Origin: Prevotella sp.
GTDB lineage: Bacteria > Bacteroidota > Bacteroidia > Bacteroidales > Bacteroidaceae
Direction: 5' to 3'
Assembly: GCA_017619445.1 (NCBI GenBank)
Contig: JAFZSI010000040.1
Location: 62,001-126,000, forward strand
Length of the DNA: 64,000 nucleotides
Under the pieces are notes generated by a model, which saw only the letters and a program-made list of their open reading frames with translations, searched no databases and was not told where the DNA came from. Position 1 is the stretch's first letter; every line of letters begins with the position of its first letter. Shown piece after piece: positions 43,001-49,909 of the stretch. The position numbers and the translations under genes are program-made.

Positions 43001-45655
43001 GAAACTGCCGTCAAACTTGCAGCCCCAGAAGGCTACTTCCGAGTCTTCACAATACACCTTGTATGTTGTATTGGCTTCAACCTGAAGCTTGATAACACCA
43101 GTGAAATTGCTGTCATATATCTTGCCGTTATAACCAGCCATGGGAATCTCGTTCTCAAGAATATAGAATTTCTCTCCAGCATTCACTTTCAAAGCCAACT
43201 CAAGCTCACCATTATACTTGGGCACAATGGTATAGAAGGTACCGTATTCAACATTTCCGTTAGTTCCATTACCTGTAGTATAATAGCCGTAGCCATTATT
43301 GTTGCTACTTGTGGCAGCACTGAAATCATTACCGCCCAGCTCGCTAAACTGTAGCGAAGCGAGAACATTGCCGTTGTCCGTCAGTTCCACCACGTCGCCC
43401 GACTTAATAACCTGACCGTTGGTCAAAGCGTATGTGGCACTTCCTACAGAGCTTCCATTCGGATAGAATGACAAGCGGTTACCGGTGGTGGCTGTGGCAT
43501 CCACCAGAATCACGCTGTTTGGATTGTTGTCGGTGTGTTTGCGGATACCACGAATGGTCAGCTCTCCGTCAACACCAGGAGCAAACTTATAGAATGTTCC
43601 CTGTGTGGGTGTCAGCGTGTGACTGTCGTCTGCTAAACAGAGTGTGTGCTCCCAACCATTCTCATCCATGATAAGGGTACCACGGCTTGAGCCATAAAGA
43701 CGCAGAAGTGTGAGGTTGGTGTTTTCTGCATTTCCAAAATCCATGGTGATATTCGGCACAGCAGTCACCTCACGTGGCATCAGCTTACCAGTATTATTGT
43801 TGTTCTTCTTACCGGCTTTATTCGTTGTCGGGAAGTACAGAGTGTTACCATCTACTTTCCACACAGCATCGTCGGCCTTGGCTGTAACGGTATAGCTGGT
43901 GGTCAATGTCACCTCTCCACCTTGTCCGTTGTTCGCTGTGTCGTCCCAGAATGTTGCCGTAGCCGTGATGGTGGCAATACCCACGTTCACAAACATCAGG
44001 TCACCTGTATCCTGATTACCTATTTTCACCACCTTCTCGTTACTGCTCGAATAGGTTACCTTGGCTCCGGCAGGTGACATAACCAATCCTGGCTCGTCAA
44101 ATTTTAGGTTGATAAGCTCAGCGGTTGCCTCCGTCTGTTCAAACTGGAATATAGGAGCACCACTTTCATGGGTAATCTCCACGCTCTCAATCCATGTGCC
44201 ATCAGAAATCTCAAGCACCAGCATGGAATTATCCTCCATGAAAAACTCTTGGCCTGAATTAATTGAGGTACCAAGGGGTAAACTGGTGTTAGACGAACCA
44301 ATGGCCGGCTTATTAACATTATTCAACGTACCATAATTCACTTTCACTTTGTCACCATTCTTCAAATCAAACACATAGAAAGTTGTCACGCTTGGACTAT
44401 TGTTTGCGTTATGACGGTAATAAAGTCCACTTGCATATGCTCCAATCTCATTACCACGATACAGATACCAACCTTCATCAATTACACCAAAACGGTTTCT
44501 GTCATGATTGTAATACACCTGACCATTAAAGTAGGAATAATTCTGGAAATACAACAATGCAATACTGTAAGTTTGAGAACCTATTTGCACCTGAGCGGCG
44601 AAATTACCATCAGGCCTTTGCCACCATTGCCACACATTATTTGCGTCATAACACTCAAACTTATATGAATTCACTGTCGTGGTACTCGTAATCACATTCA
44701 CTTTATAGGAGAACTCGCTATATGTAGCCCATTGATTCCCTTCAGGGCCTATGGCCACATAGCCAGTAATGGTAGCTGTTCCAGGATTATTACTAGCGGT
44801 CACCAGTCCTGTGTAAGGGTCAACAGAGGCAACAGAAGAATTGCTGCTGGTGAAAACAACTGTAGATTTATTCGAGCTATTATTCCATTGCGTTTGATGA
44901 GTCTGGCCATAACCCAATGTGATATCAGACTCAGAAGACTGAAGATTTGCAGTCTGTCCACCATGGTAAAACTCTATTTTAGTGATTCTTGTTCCATTAA
45001 CACCTTCCACAATAATATCAGTAGCATATCCTTCACCAACTCTATTCACAGCATAATACTTCGTTCCTGATTCTATGACATCTCCAGCAGAAAGAAAATC
45101 ACCAGGGAGGTCGTCATTATTTGCCTTTCTAAGTAAGTTGCTCTTTTTAACTGTCAAAGTTCCTGAATAATAGAATTTGATTCCATCCCCATTCCAGCAA
45201 TTTCTGATTGCAAGTTCTGGGGTTGTACCATAATAGTAAAGACCGTAGTTCTTGTCAGTTCTAATTCCCCAACTTTTGCCTACTCCGATACGGGAAGCAA
45301 AACGGGTATCAAAACTGGTATGAGAACGATTTGCACCATCAGCAGCTAGGTTACCATACCCTGCATCATTTAAAGTAACATCACCACCAGTGATACCACT
45401 ATAAATACTACCGACTTCTTGATTACTGGCTATAATACCTAAATACCTTTCACCACTTACCAAAGAAAAGCCATGACGACCTAAATATTCGAAATCATAT
45501 GTTTCGTTTTGAGCCATCGACCAATTGGGCGCGAGTATCATCATGGCTATTGCCACAATCAAGAGAGTCAGCCGATGGGTATAGGAGCCTCGGCGCAGGT
45601 TTGCAGTTTTCCCGATGCAGTCGGGAAGCCTTAGTAAGGAAATCAGATTTTTCAT
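40037..45655 (-). CDS. Giant secreted surface protein with Ig-like domains and sorting tail
   Basis: 1872 residues. A long N-region precedes the hydrophobic signal (LTLLIVAIAMMILAPNWSMAQ). A bacterial Ig-like (BIG2) repeat lies near residues 245-315 (FTSSNSSVASVDPYTGLVTA), with a second near 510-590 (YSSSNEKVVKIGNQDTGDLMF). The rest is beta-rich with many Asn, Thr and Gly and no catalytic motif I can name. The C-terminus (YYNLNGQKIDGKPTTKGIYI, then VNGKKVYVK) is the Prevotella sorting tail thought to direct type IX secretion-like export. Function is probably adhesive or structural. A -7 box lies at 45778-45785. The GC-poorer, repeat-flanked setting differs from the glycan genes. Confidence 0.8.
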   Translation of the reverse strand: MKNLISLLRLPDCIGKTANLRRGSYTHRLTLLIVAIAMMILAPNWSMAQNETYDFEYLGRHGFSLVSGERYLGIIASNQEVGSIYSGITGGDVTLNDAGYGNLAADGANRSHTSFDTRFASRIGVGKSWGIRTDKNYGLYYYGTTPELAIRNCWNGDGIKFYYSGTLTVKKSNLLRKANNDDLPGDFLSAGDVIESGTKYYAVNRVGEGYATDIIVEGVNGTRITKIEFYHGGQTANLQSSESDITLGYGQTHQTQWNNSSNKSTVVFTSSNSSVASVDPYTGLVTASNNPGTATITGYVAIGPEGNQWATYSEFSYKVNVITSTTTVNSYKFECYDANNVWQWWQRPDGNFAAQVQIGSQTYSIALLYFQNYSYFNGQVYYNHDRNRFGVIDEGWYLYRGNEIGAYASGLYYRHNANNSPSVTTFYVFDLKNGDKVKVNYGTLNNVNKPAIGSSNTSLPLGTSINSGQEFFMEDNSMLVLEISDGTWIESVEITHESGAPIFQFEQTEATAELINLKFDEPGLVMSPAGAKVTYSSSNEKVVKIGNQDTGDLMFVNVGIATITATATFWDDTANNGQGGEVTLTTSYTVTAKADDAVWKVDGNTLYFPTTNKAGKKNNNNTGKLMPREVTAVPNITMDFGNAENTNLTLLRLYGSSRGTLIMDENGWEHTLCLADDSHTLTPTQGTFYKFAPGVDGELTIRGIRKHTDNNPNSVILVDATATTGNRLSFYPNGSSVGSATYALTNGQVIKSGDVVELTDNGNVLASLQFSELGGNDFSAATSSNNNGYGYYTTGNGTNGNVEYGTFYTIVPKYNGELELALKVNAGEKFYILENEIPMAGYNGKIYDSNFTGVIKLQVEANTTYKVYCEDSEVAFWGCKFDGSFQYQSYPIIKELSFSGNTAQEEVVNLTAGHVYYLYANTAKTSSNSDWQVFYLTGFTFDNDFKFTSKGYVMVDDLNNVKRDDLYQYIQKSNTHTVEAVTYTGTGSANISYTCIYKDNENNETTTSVTPGSAIDVSNPGAYVIRAEIAGGDGHKYHTYYVLTVPYSVPDPTTSPNADQEIVEWIFDRIGYDHDAGNTGEQSIEDQTALYANADNHNAQWGLYYKVRQYSDDALKNLYYLNVPVIGNNMNIAGDNARYIDRTSGLLFAAKPLEWGTTGHAPDLTKIAYDANNPDHEGKQRYRLEDAEQKVYVEDDGGAYITNPDPEGLDQALRQMLNLQPNQMVGNIDYVTMYNGSSLTIPNLKAGQYIRIKWSRYSPNNGDYMKVENATDLLGNDMDGAYIHLGAAPSVDQNGGYAYHEFKVKEDGDVTFTLSQEGWNNFYEIAISNKFIKTYLRLATTTVTNPDRVKRTFVGKKNTLNVSQEYNTAWGTIRSQSPNTNSYSIKENSRTGTLTTSNCSISNNSLSVTGGHGRFVLEQLGTDDGFVLDSANYVIKVYEYDYTQQTYPYTWDMTNINTSTGNNTLAEMTADAALTDDEDNHQYKYWTAPSGNDNDSYYTMNIGNPENLVGWRKKSALNEQDGSEIAELAGLGIVPVDLTDEANANIQFSSTGAGVRINGDGQQKLVIPGVDSGAKVYVAVSGGRITNAQDTEEAAAASLTKSNDANDASANVYVINGTGEDVELYLSEGAVVKKVAVTKTFKSFNNYNGKSYTTEVRDHNEKYDLSGYFTGKGVTAQTVGAYEPREEGSKSGTLTLNAVEVAAANTPVILTCDTESPGSMPLFVKDVDTSESTVGTNYLVGNTGTSKIYAPKGSYILTNQYVPLDKDGNPTQTTPETGELAFYYVYADNKNGISPNKAYLQLPSSSGSGPNSIRAFYSFIGGDTTTEIGSLDEMDAVHEFTGPYYNLNGQKIDGKPTTKGIYIVNGKKVYVK

Positions 45656-45777
45656 TTTCTTTAGTTATTTGATATTCGTAATTTGTTATTATTTCGTTCT
45701 GAAAGCACAGTTTTGTTTCGTTGTTTTAGTAACAGTTGGAAAGCCGAAAACTTGTACATTATTTAGTAATCTGGCTG

Positions 45778-45785
45778 CAAAGGTA
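45778..45785 (-). promoter_or_regulatory. -7 box for the giant surface protein
   Basis: TACCTTTG on the minus strand, about 125 bases upstream of the start. Confidence 0.55.
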
Positions 45786-45894
45786 TAAAAAATTAATAAT
45801 ATAAGTACTATATTTGATGTAAAAAATGCTTTTCGACAGGTAAAATGACGGTAAGATGTGACAAAACGTAAAATAATTGTTACATTTACACTTT

Positions 45895-46018
45895 TAGACA
45901 GAGAGAATTTAAGGACAGAGAGAGTTTGTTTGACAGAGAGACAGAAAGACATTTAGACAATTAGACTGTTTTCTGACAGAGAGACAGAAAGACAGATAGA
46001 CAAAGAGAGTTGAGAAAA
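45895..46018. repeat. GACAGAGAGACAGAAAGACA word repeats
   Basis: Reverse-complement words of the 62-bp tandem repeat at 39490-39720, here on the other side of the giant gene. With the promoter at 46128 this accounts for most of the 45656-46214 gap; no gene is credible there. Confidence 0.8.
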
Positions 46019-46117
46019 AACAACACGCAGATTCCGCAGATTTGGCTGATAGCGCAGACAATATATCCGTGTTATCTGTGAAATCTGTGTGAGAAGATGG
46101 ATCGGAAAGAATTTTCT

Positions 46118-46159
46118 TTCCAAAAAGTTTGGAAGTTTCGTTTATTAAATTTATCTTTG
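46118..46159 (+). promoter_or_regulatory. Promoter with inverted repeat for the toxin-antitoxin pair
   Basis: TTTG at 46128-46131, a 20-base spacer and TATCTTTG at 46152-46159. The -33 element lies inside the inverted repeat TTCCAAA-3 bases-TTTGGAA (46118-46134), a plausible autoregulatory operator. The same block precedes the ATPase gene. Confidence 0.8.
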
Positions 46160-46214
46160 TGCCGCAATCTGCTATACAATTGCAATAAGAATGCAATACA
46201 AACCTAATATAATT

Positions 46215-46484
46215 ATGGCAACAACTATCAAGCGTAAGGCAGCTTCTTTCCGTCTGCCAAACTACCTTTTAGAACGACTCAAGACTGAAGCCATGAGGCA
46301 GCATCGCAGCGTGAACAACCTCGTGGAATACGTTTTGATAAACTCCTTGTTCCATGAACCAAATGCAGAGACATTGGCTGCCATGGAAGAATGTAAGTCT
46401 GGCGTGGAGCTGGAGGACTTTGACCCGAACGAACTGGATAAATATATTTATGCAGAAGATTCTGAAGCAGTCCACTCAGTTTAA
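46215..46484 (+). CDS. Ribbon-helix-helix antitoxin
   Basis: 89 residues from ATG at 46215 (MATTIKRKAASFRLPNYLLE). The start 24 bases upstream lacks support. The basic strand plus two helices (AASFRLPNYLLERLKTEAMR, QHRSVNNLVEYVL) are a ribbon-helix-helix DNA-binding unit. The acidic C-terminal half (ECKSGVELEDFDPNELDKYI) would wrap the toxin. Its 3' end overlaps the toxin gene by 35 bases, typical of type II pairs. It probably represses its own promoter at the inverted repeat 46118-46134. Confidence 0.82.
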   Translation: MATTIKRKAASFRLPNYLLERLKTEAMRQHRSVNNLVEYVLINSLFHEPNAETLAAMEECKSGVELEDFDPNELDKYIYAEDSEAVHSV

Positions 46485-46728
46485 GAAGGACCTGAAGAAA
46501 TATGTCCACCAGCCGTCGAAGTTACTAACATTGAAAGCAGTAACGGTGGCTCTGAAAGAAACCGGACATGTGCCACGTGAATATAAACCCCACATGCTTA
46601 CGGGGAATTATAAAGGATTCATGGAGTGTCACATAGAGGATGATTTCCTCTTAATCTGGATTGACGAGGCTGAAAACACCATCAAACTTGTCAGGATCGG
46701 TTCCCATCACGAACTTTTTGGGAAGTAG
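46450..46728 (+). CDS. YafQ/RelE-family mRNA interferase toxin
   Basis: 92 residues from ATG at 46450 (MQKILKQSTQFKKDLKKY), selected because the RelE-fold start KxSxxFKKDLKK begins here. Downstream HMLTGNYKGFMECHIEDDFLLIW and the C-terminal RIGSHHELFGK carry the YafQ signature, with the HELF histidine. Such toxins cleave mRNA on the ribosome. The overlap with the antitoxin gene ensures antitoxin is made first. No degradation of the frame is seen, so the pair looks functional. Confidence 0.88.
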   Translation: MQKILKQSTQFKKDLKKYVHQPSKLLTLKAVTVALKETGHVPREYKPHMLTGNYKGFMECHIEDDFLLIWIDEAENTIKLVRIGSHHELFGK

Positions 46729-46912
46729 AATTAATTGGTTGAGGGGAAGAATTAGCTTAATGTTTTAAAAGGATAGGAAACGAATGAGAAAAATTGGAAT
46801 AATTAAATCACGAATGAGAAAAATAATATTATGATAATTCGTTCTCATTTTTCGCTAAAGCTCAAGGCACTCTTCTAATTCGTTTAAAAACGCCATGATT
46901 GTCGTAATTTCT

Positions 46913-46954
46913 TTCCAAAAAGTTTGGAAGTTTCGTCAACAAAAACTATCTTTG
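46913..46954 (+). promoter_or_regulatory. Promoter with the same inverted repeat upstream of the ATPase
   Basis: TTCCAAA-AAG-TTTGGAA at 46913-46929, TTTG at 46923-46926, a 20-base spacer and TATCTTTG at 46947-46954. About 28 bases are identical to the toxin-antitoxin promoter. Confidence 0.8.
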
Positions 46955-46968
46955 CATTACAAAAACTT

Positions 46969-46998
46969 TGTTACGTAAAGTACGTTACGTAAATTACG
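46969..46998 (+). repeat. Tandem GTTACGTAAA repeat in the ATPase leader
   Basis: Two consecutive 14-base copies, GTTACGTAAAGTAC and GTTACGTAAATTAC, between the start site and the ATPase ribosome site. Possible operator. Confidence 0.65.
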
Positions 46999-47019
46999 CA
47001 ATAGAAAGGAGAAAAGTAT

Positions 47020-48159
47020 ATGGCAAAGAAACGACAGGCAAAACTCGGAAACCCCTTTGTTTATCAGGGCTATGAGGGTCCAAAATATTTCTGTGACCGA
47101 ACAGAAGAAACCGAAAACGTGATTTCTGCCCTAAAAAACGGACGTAATCTGACTCTGATTTCACCAAGAAAAATTGGAAAAACAGGGCTCATTTCCCATT
47201 CCTTTCATCAGATTAAGAAGGAAAACAAGGATGCTATCTGCATATATGTAGATATTTTCCCTACCAAAAACCTTCAAGAGTTTGTGGAATCATTAGGGCG
47301 GGCGGTGATAGAAGACGCGTTGGAAAGAGAGAAGTCGTTTGCAGCCAAGGTGCTGGACTTCTTCAAGGGTCTTCGCCCCACAATTACCCCTGACCTGCTG
47401 ACGGGAATGCCTACCGTTTCTGTCAGCGTGGTTCCGGTGCAAACAGAATATACTCTGAAGAGCATCTTTTCTCACCTCAACGACCTGAACAAGCCTGTCT
47501 ATCTGGCCATTGACGAGTTCCAGCAGATTGCGGATTATCCCGAAAAGGGCACAGAGGCCATGTTGCGCTCCTATATCCAACACATACACCATGTGAGGTT
47601 TATCTTTTCCGGCAGCAAGAAACATCTGATGGAAGAAATGTTCTGTGCTCCCAACAGACCTTTCTATCAGAGTACGCAGCTGATGAGCTTAGAGCCGCTT
47701 CACGAGGAAATATACTATGACTTCGCCCGAAGATTCTTCGAAGCCAAGAAGGGAGTGCTCAGCCAGCAGGTGTTTCATGACATCTACCAACGGTTCAACG
47801 GCTACACGTGGTATGTGCAAGCCATCTTGAATCGGCTTTATGAACAGGAAAAGAAGGTAGAGACAGAGCAACAGGCCGCAGAAGCCATTCTGTTTCACAT
47901 CAATACGATGGCACCTCATTATCTGGCGCTCACATCGTTTCTGACGCCCAATCAGTTCAGTCTGCTGAAAGCTATTGCTCTGGCAGATTGCGTTCAGCAG
48001 CCATTGGGTAATGAATTCATCAAGCGTTATGACCTGCCCAGTGCCAGTAGTGTGAAGGCGGCCTTGGCAGTCCTGACAGACAAGGATATGGTTTATCTGA
48101 CGCCTGAAGGCTACATCGTTTACGACCGTTTCCTCAGTCTTTGGCTCAAACGGATATAA
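47020..48159 (+). CDS. AAA ATPase of the archaeal-type (PF01637-like) family
   Basis: 379 residues, good ribosome site (AAAGGAG) before ATG. The N-terminus NPFVYQGYEGPKYFCDRTEE is the family lead-in, followed by Walker A (ISPRKIGKTGLI) near residue 52 and Walker B (VYLAIDEFQQIADYPE) near 165. A sensor region (RFIFSGSKKHLMEEMF) and a C-terminal winged-helix-like segment (YDLPSASSVKAALAVLTDKD) follow. Such proteins are common in Bacteroidetes in variable copy number; their function is unknown, and mobile or defence roles have been proposed. It stands alone with its own promoter shared in sequence with the toxin-antitoxin pair. Confidence 0.85.
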   Translation: MAKKRQAKLGNPFVYQGYEGPKYFCDRTEETENVISALKNGRNLTLISPRKIGKTGLISHSFHQIKKENKDAICIYVDIFPTKNLQEFVESLGRAVIEDALEREKSFAAKVLDFFKGLRPTITPDLLTGMPTVSVSVVPVQTEYTLKSIFSHLNDLNKPVYLAIDEFQQIADYPEKGTEAMLRSYIQHIHHVRFIFSGSKKHLMEEMFCAPNRPFYQSTQLMSLEPLHEEIYYDFARRFFEAKKGVLSQQVFHDIYQRFNGYTWYVQAILNRLYEQEKKVETEQQAAEAILFHINTMAPHYLALTSFLTPNQFSLLKAIALADCVQQPLGNEFIKRYDLPSASSVKAALAVLTDKDMVYLTPEGYIVYDRFLSLWLKRI

Positions 48160-48250
48160 CCAGCATACACATGTCGCGCTGTTTGTGCCAGGTCACAAGT
48201 TGTGAACACATTACTTGGTGCTGCGATGAGGGCATGATGGGTTTATGATG

Positions 48251-48355
48251 AAATTTTCTAGAGAATTTTGTCATAAACCTAAACTTTGCGAGCGTAAAGT
48301 GATGCTTTGGAATCGTAAACCTAAACTTTGGGATTGTAAAGCATAATTTGAAAGA
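48251..48355. repeat. 21-bp-phased repeat array, site 3
   Basis: A TCTAGA palindrome at 48257-48262, then units at 48272, 48293, 48314 and 48335 (ATAAACCTAAACTTTG and GTAAAGTGATGCTTTG types). It lies in the 48160-48583 gap with the 113-bp direct repeat; no credible gene. Confidence 0.8.
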
Positions 48356-48386
48356 AATAATCCTTTGGTCATACGCATGGAATGCC

Positions 48387-48499
48387 TCACGCGGAGAGAT
48401 ATTGTCTCACGCGGAGAGAATTGGTTTCACACAGAGGAACAGAGGAAACAGAGGTTTTTCTTTTGAAAACAAGAATTGCTGCGAATTGAACGTTGATTG
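48387..48499. repeat. 113-bp direct repeat, left copy
   Basis: Starts TCACGCGGAGAGA, continues TTTCACACAGAGGAACAGAG and ends GCTGCGAATTGAACGTTGAT. A near-identical copy at 49621-49733 in the same orientation brackets the DUF3791/DUF3990 genes. Confidence 0.9.
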
Positions 48500-48583
48500 T
48501 CTCTTTAATTCAATTTATTTACGACAGATTAATGATGATTAATGGCAATTAATGTTGAATTTTCTATGATCAAAGAAAAATGT

Positions 48584-48820
48584 TCAATGTAATAAAGCTG
48601 CACCTAATTCTTCTTGGAGCATATCCATTACATAAACAGGACTCTGATAGTACAACCCCGTGTTGGCATTCTCAATTTTCTCGTAAGTATGCGACCCATA
48701 CACTGTGTGCATGGCTTTCTCCATGCTCATGCCATAGTTTTCCATCAGCATGATGACCAGCTGCTGGGTGAGATGCTCTATCTGAAACTGCATGTCTTTG
48801 TCTGCTTGTGTGTTCGTCAT
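48584..48820 (-). CDS. DUF3791-like small protein (second of two)
   Basis: 78 residues, helical, with LTQQLVIMLMENYGMSMEKA and YQSPVYVMDMLQEELG resembling DUF3791. The start overlaps the DUF3990 stop by 4 bases. DUF3791 proteins accompany DUF3990 (ADP-ribosyltransferase-like) proteins in toxin-antitoxin-like modules and may be the neutralising partner. It is in frame and looks intact. Confidence 0.7.
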   Translation of the reverse strand: MTNTQADKDMQFQIEHLTQQLVIMLMENYGMSMEKAMHTVYGSHTYEKIENANTGLYYQSPVYVMDMLQEELGAALLH

Positions 48821-49301
48821 TCTTCTATTCTTTTTAGTAAGGCTATGGCGCGCTCAGTTCCAAAATAGTATTGAAAAGTGGGACGAATGAATGAGAGTTG
48901 TCTGATGAGCTCTGCCATAGGAATGTAATTCAACTGGTAACGGGTAATCTGAAGTCCCACCTTGTCGTTGGCTATCGGACCTGTGACAATGTCGTAATCG
49001 TGGGCCTGGATGTAAGTCCTGTTCTTGCGGTTCAACATGACAAACTCTGCCCATTCTTGTGTGTATGTCTCAAATACTCTGATGTTCAACTCTGAGGGTG
49101 CTTGCAGAATGTTCTCATCGAACAGAAATGCCGTGACTATTGGCTCACCACACTCCTCGCGGTCAACGGTGCGCCGCGCCATCAGCATGGCCTGCTCTTT
49201 GTCTGCACTCAGATAGAAGCCCTGTCCAAAGTCCTTGCCTCGCCGTCCGCGCTTCAAGTCAATGGTGTTGAGGGCACATTCGAACCGTGATAAAGAATCA
49301 T
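48817..49301 (-). pseudogene. DUF3990 ADP-ribosyltransferase-like toxin, frameshifted near its start
   Basis: The natural start is ATG at 49301, overlapping the preceding stop by 4 bases and reading MILYHGSNVP, which holds the YHGS NAD-binding motif. About 9 codons later the frame is lost. One missing base in the CCC run at 49270-49277 would restore VPLNTIDLKRGRRGKDFGQG, joining it to the body (FYLSADKEQAMLMARRTVD, AFLFDENILQAP, EWAEFVMLNR). As the sequence stands, only an internal TTG at 49257 could start the body, without the YHGS motif, so an active toxin is unlikely. A sequencing error in a short C run is possible. Confidence 0.75.
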
Positions 49302-49525
49302 AACGTCAACGCCCCTCCGTGGCGATGGCAGATGATGGCGATGTCGTCCACTGCATCATCAATGGACAAGGTGTGCTCGGCCTCGTAATGCTTGGTGAGG
49401 AACTCAAGCCCGTTGTAGTCGTGCAAATATTTGTATGCCTTGGCATTGGTCAGCGAGAACCGCTCTGCGAATGCCCCTATAACGCATACGATATATTCTA
49501 TGACATTGGTTTGCTCTTTCGACAT
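49298..49525 (-). CDS. DUF3791-like small protein (first of two)
   Basis: 75 residues: NVIEYIVCVIGAFAERFSLT, NAKAYKYLHDYNGLEFLTKH and IDDAVDDIAIICHRHGG are the DUF3791 pattern. It leads the three-gene module with a near-perfect promoter 20-50 bases upstream. Role inferred as antitoxin or adaptor of the DUF3990 protein. Confidence 0.75.
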   Translation of the reverse strand: MSKEQTNVIEYIVCVIGAFAERFSLTNAKAYKYLHDYNGLEFLTKHYEAEHTLSIDDAVDDIAIICHRHGGALTL

Positions 49526-49542
49526 TCTTTGAAGTTTTTCTG

Positions 49543-49574
49543 CAAAGATACGACATTAAGGATGAAATGCCAAA
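49543..49574 (-). promoter_or_regulatory. Promoter of the DUF3791/DUF3990 module
   Basis: TATCTTTG at 49543-49550 and TTTG at 49571-49574 on the minus strand with a 20-base spacer, the best-matching promoter in this region. Confidence 0.75.
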
Positions 49575-49620
49575 TATATTTTCGGATTTTTGAAGACAAG
49601 TCAAGCAGATTGATGTTGTA

Positions 49621-49733
49621 TCACGCGGATTGTTATTGTCTCACGCGGAGAGAATAGGTTTCACACAGAGGAACAGAGGAAACAGAGGTTTTTTCTTTAG
49701 AAAACATGAATTGCTGCGAATTGAACATTGATT
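49621..49733. repeat. 113-bp direct repeat, right copy
   Basis: Same order of words as the copy at 48387-48499, with a few substitutions. The remainder of the 49526-49909 gap holds the module promoter and the GH5 terminator; no gene seen. Confidence 0.9.
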
Positions 49734-49867
49734 TCCCATTAATTCTGTTGTTAACAATTCATCTTTCGCAAGTTTTCAAAAAGCTGACGACTTGCGAAAG
49801 TTGTATAAATCTGTTTAATCTGCGTAATCTGTGGTTGTGGAAATGTAGTAAAAACTCTGGGTGTCTT

Positions 49868-49900
49868 TAAAAAGAAAACGTCCCAGGGTCTGGGACGTTT
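49868..49900 (-). terminator. Terminator of the GH5 gene
   Basis: Minus-strand stem AAAACGTCCCAG / CTGGGACGTTTT followed by CTTTTT. The stem is a 21-base unit of the same type as the last step of the array at 7390-7474. Confidence 0.85.
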
Positions 49901-49909
49901 TTCGAATGT

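Noticed and set aside
46191..46214. Earlier in-frame ATG for the antitoxin
   Set aside because: Its extra eight residues (MQYKPNII) are not part of the fold; ATG at 46215 begins the ribbon-helix-helix sequence.
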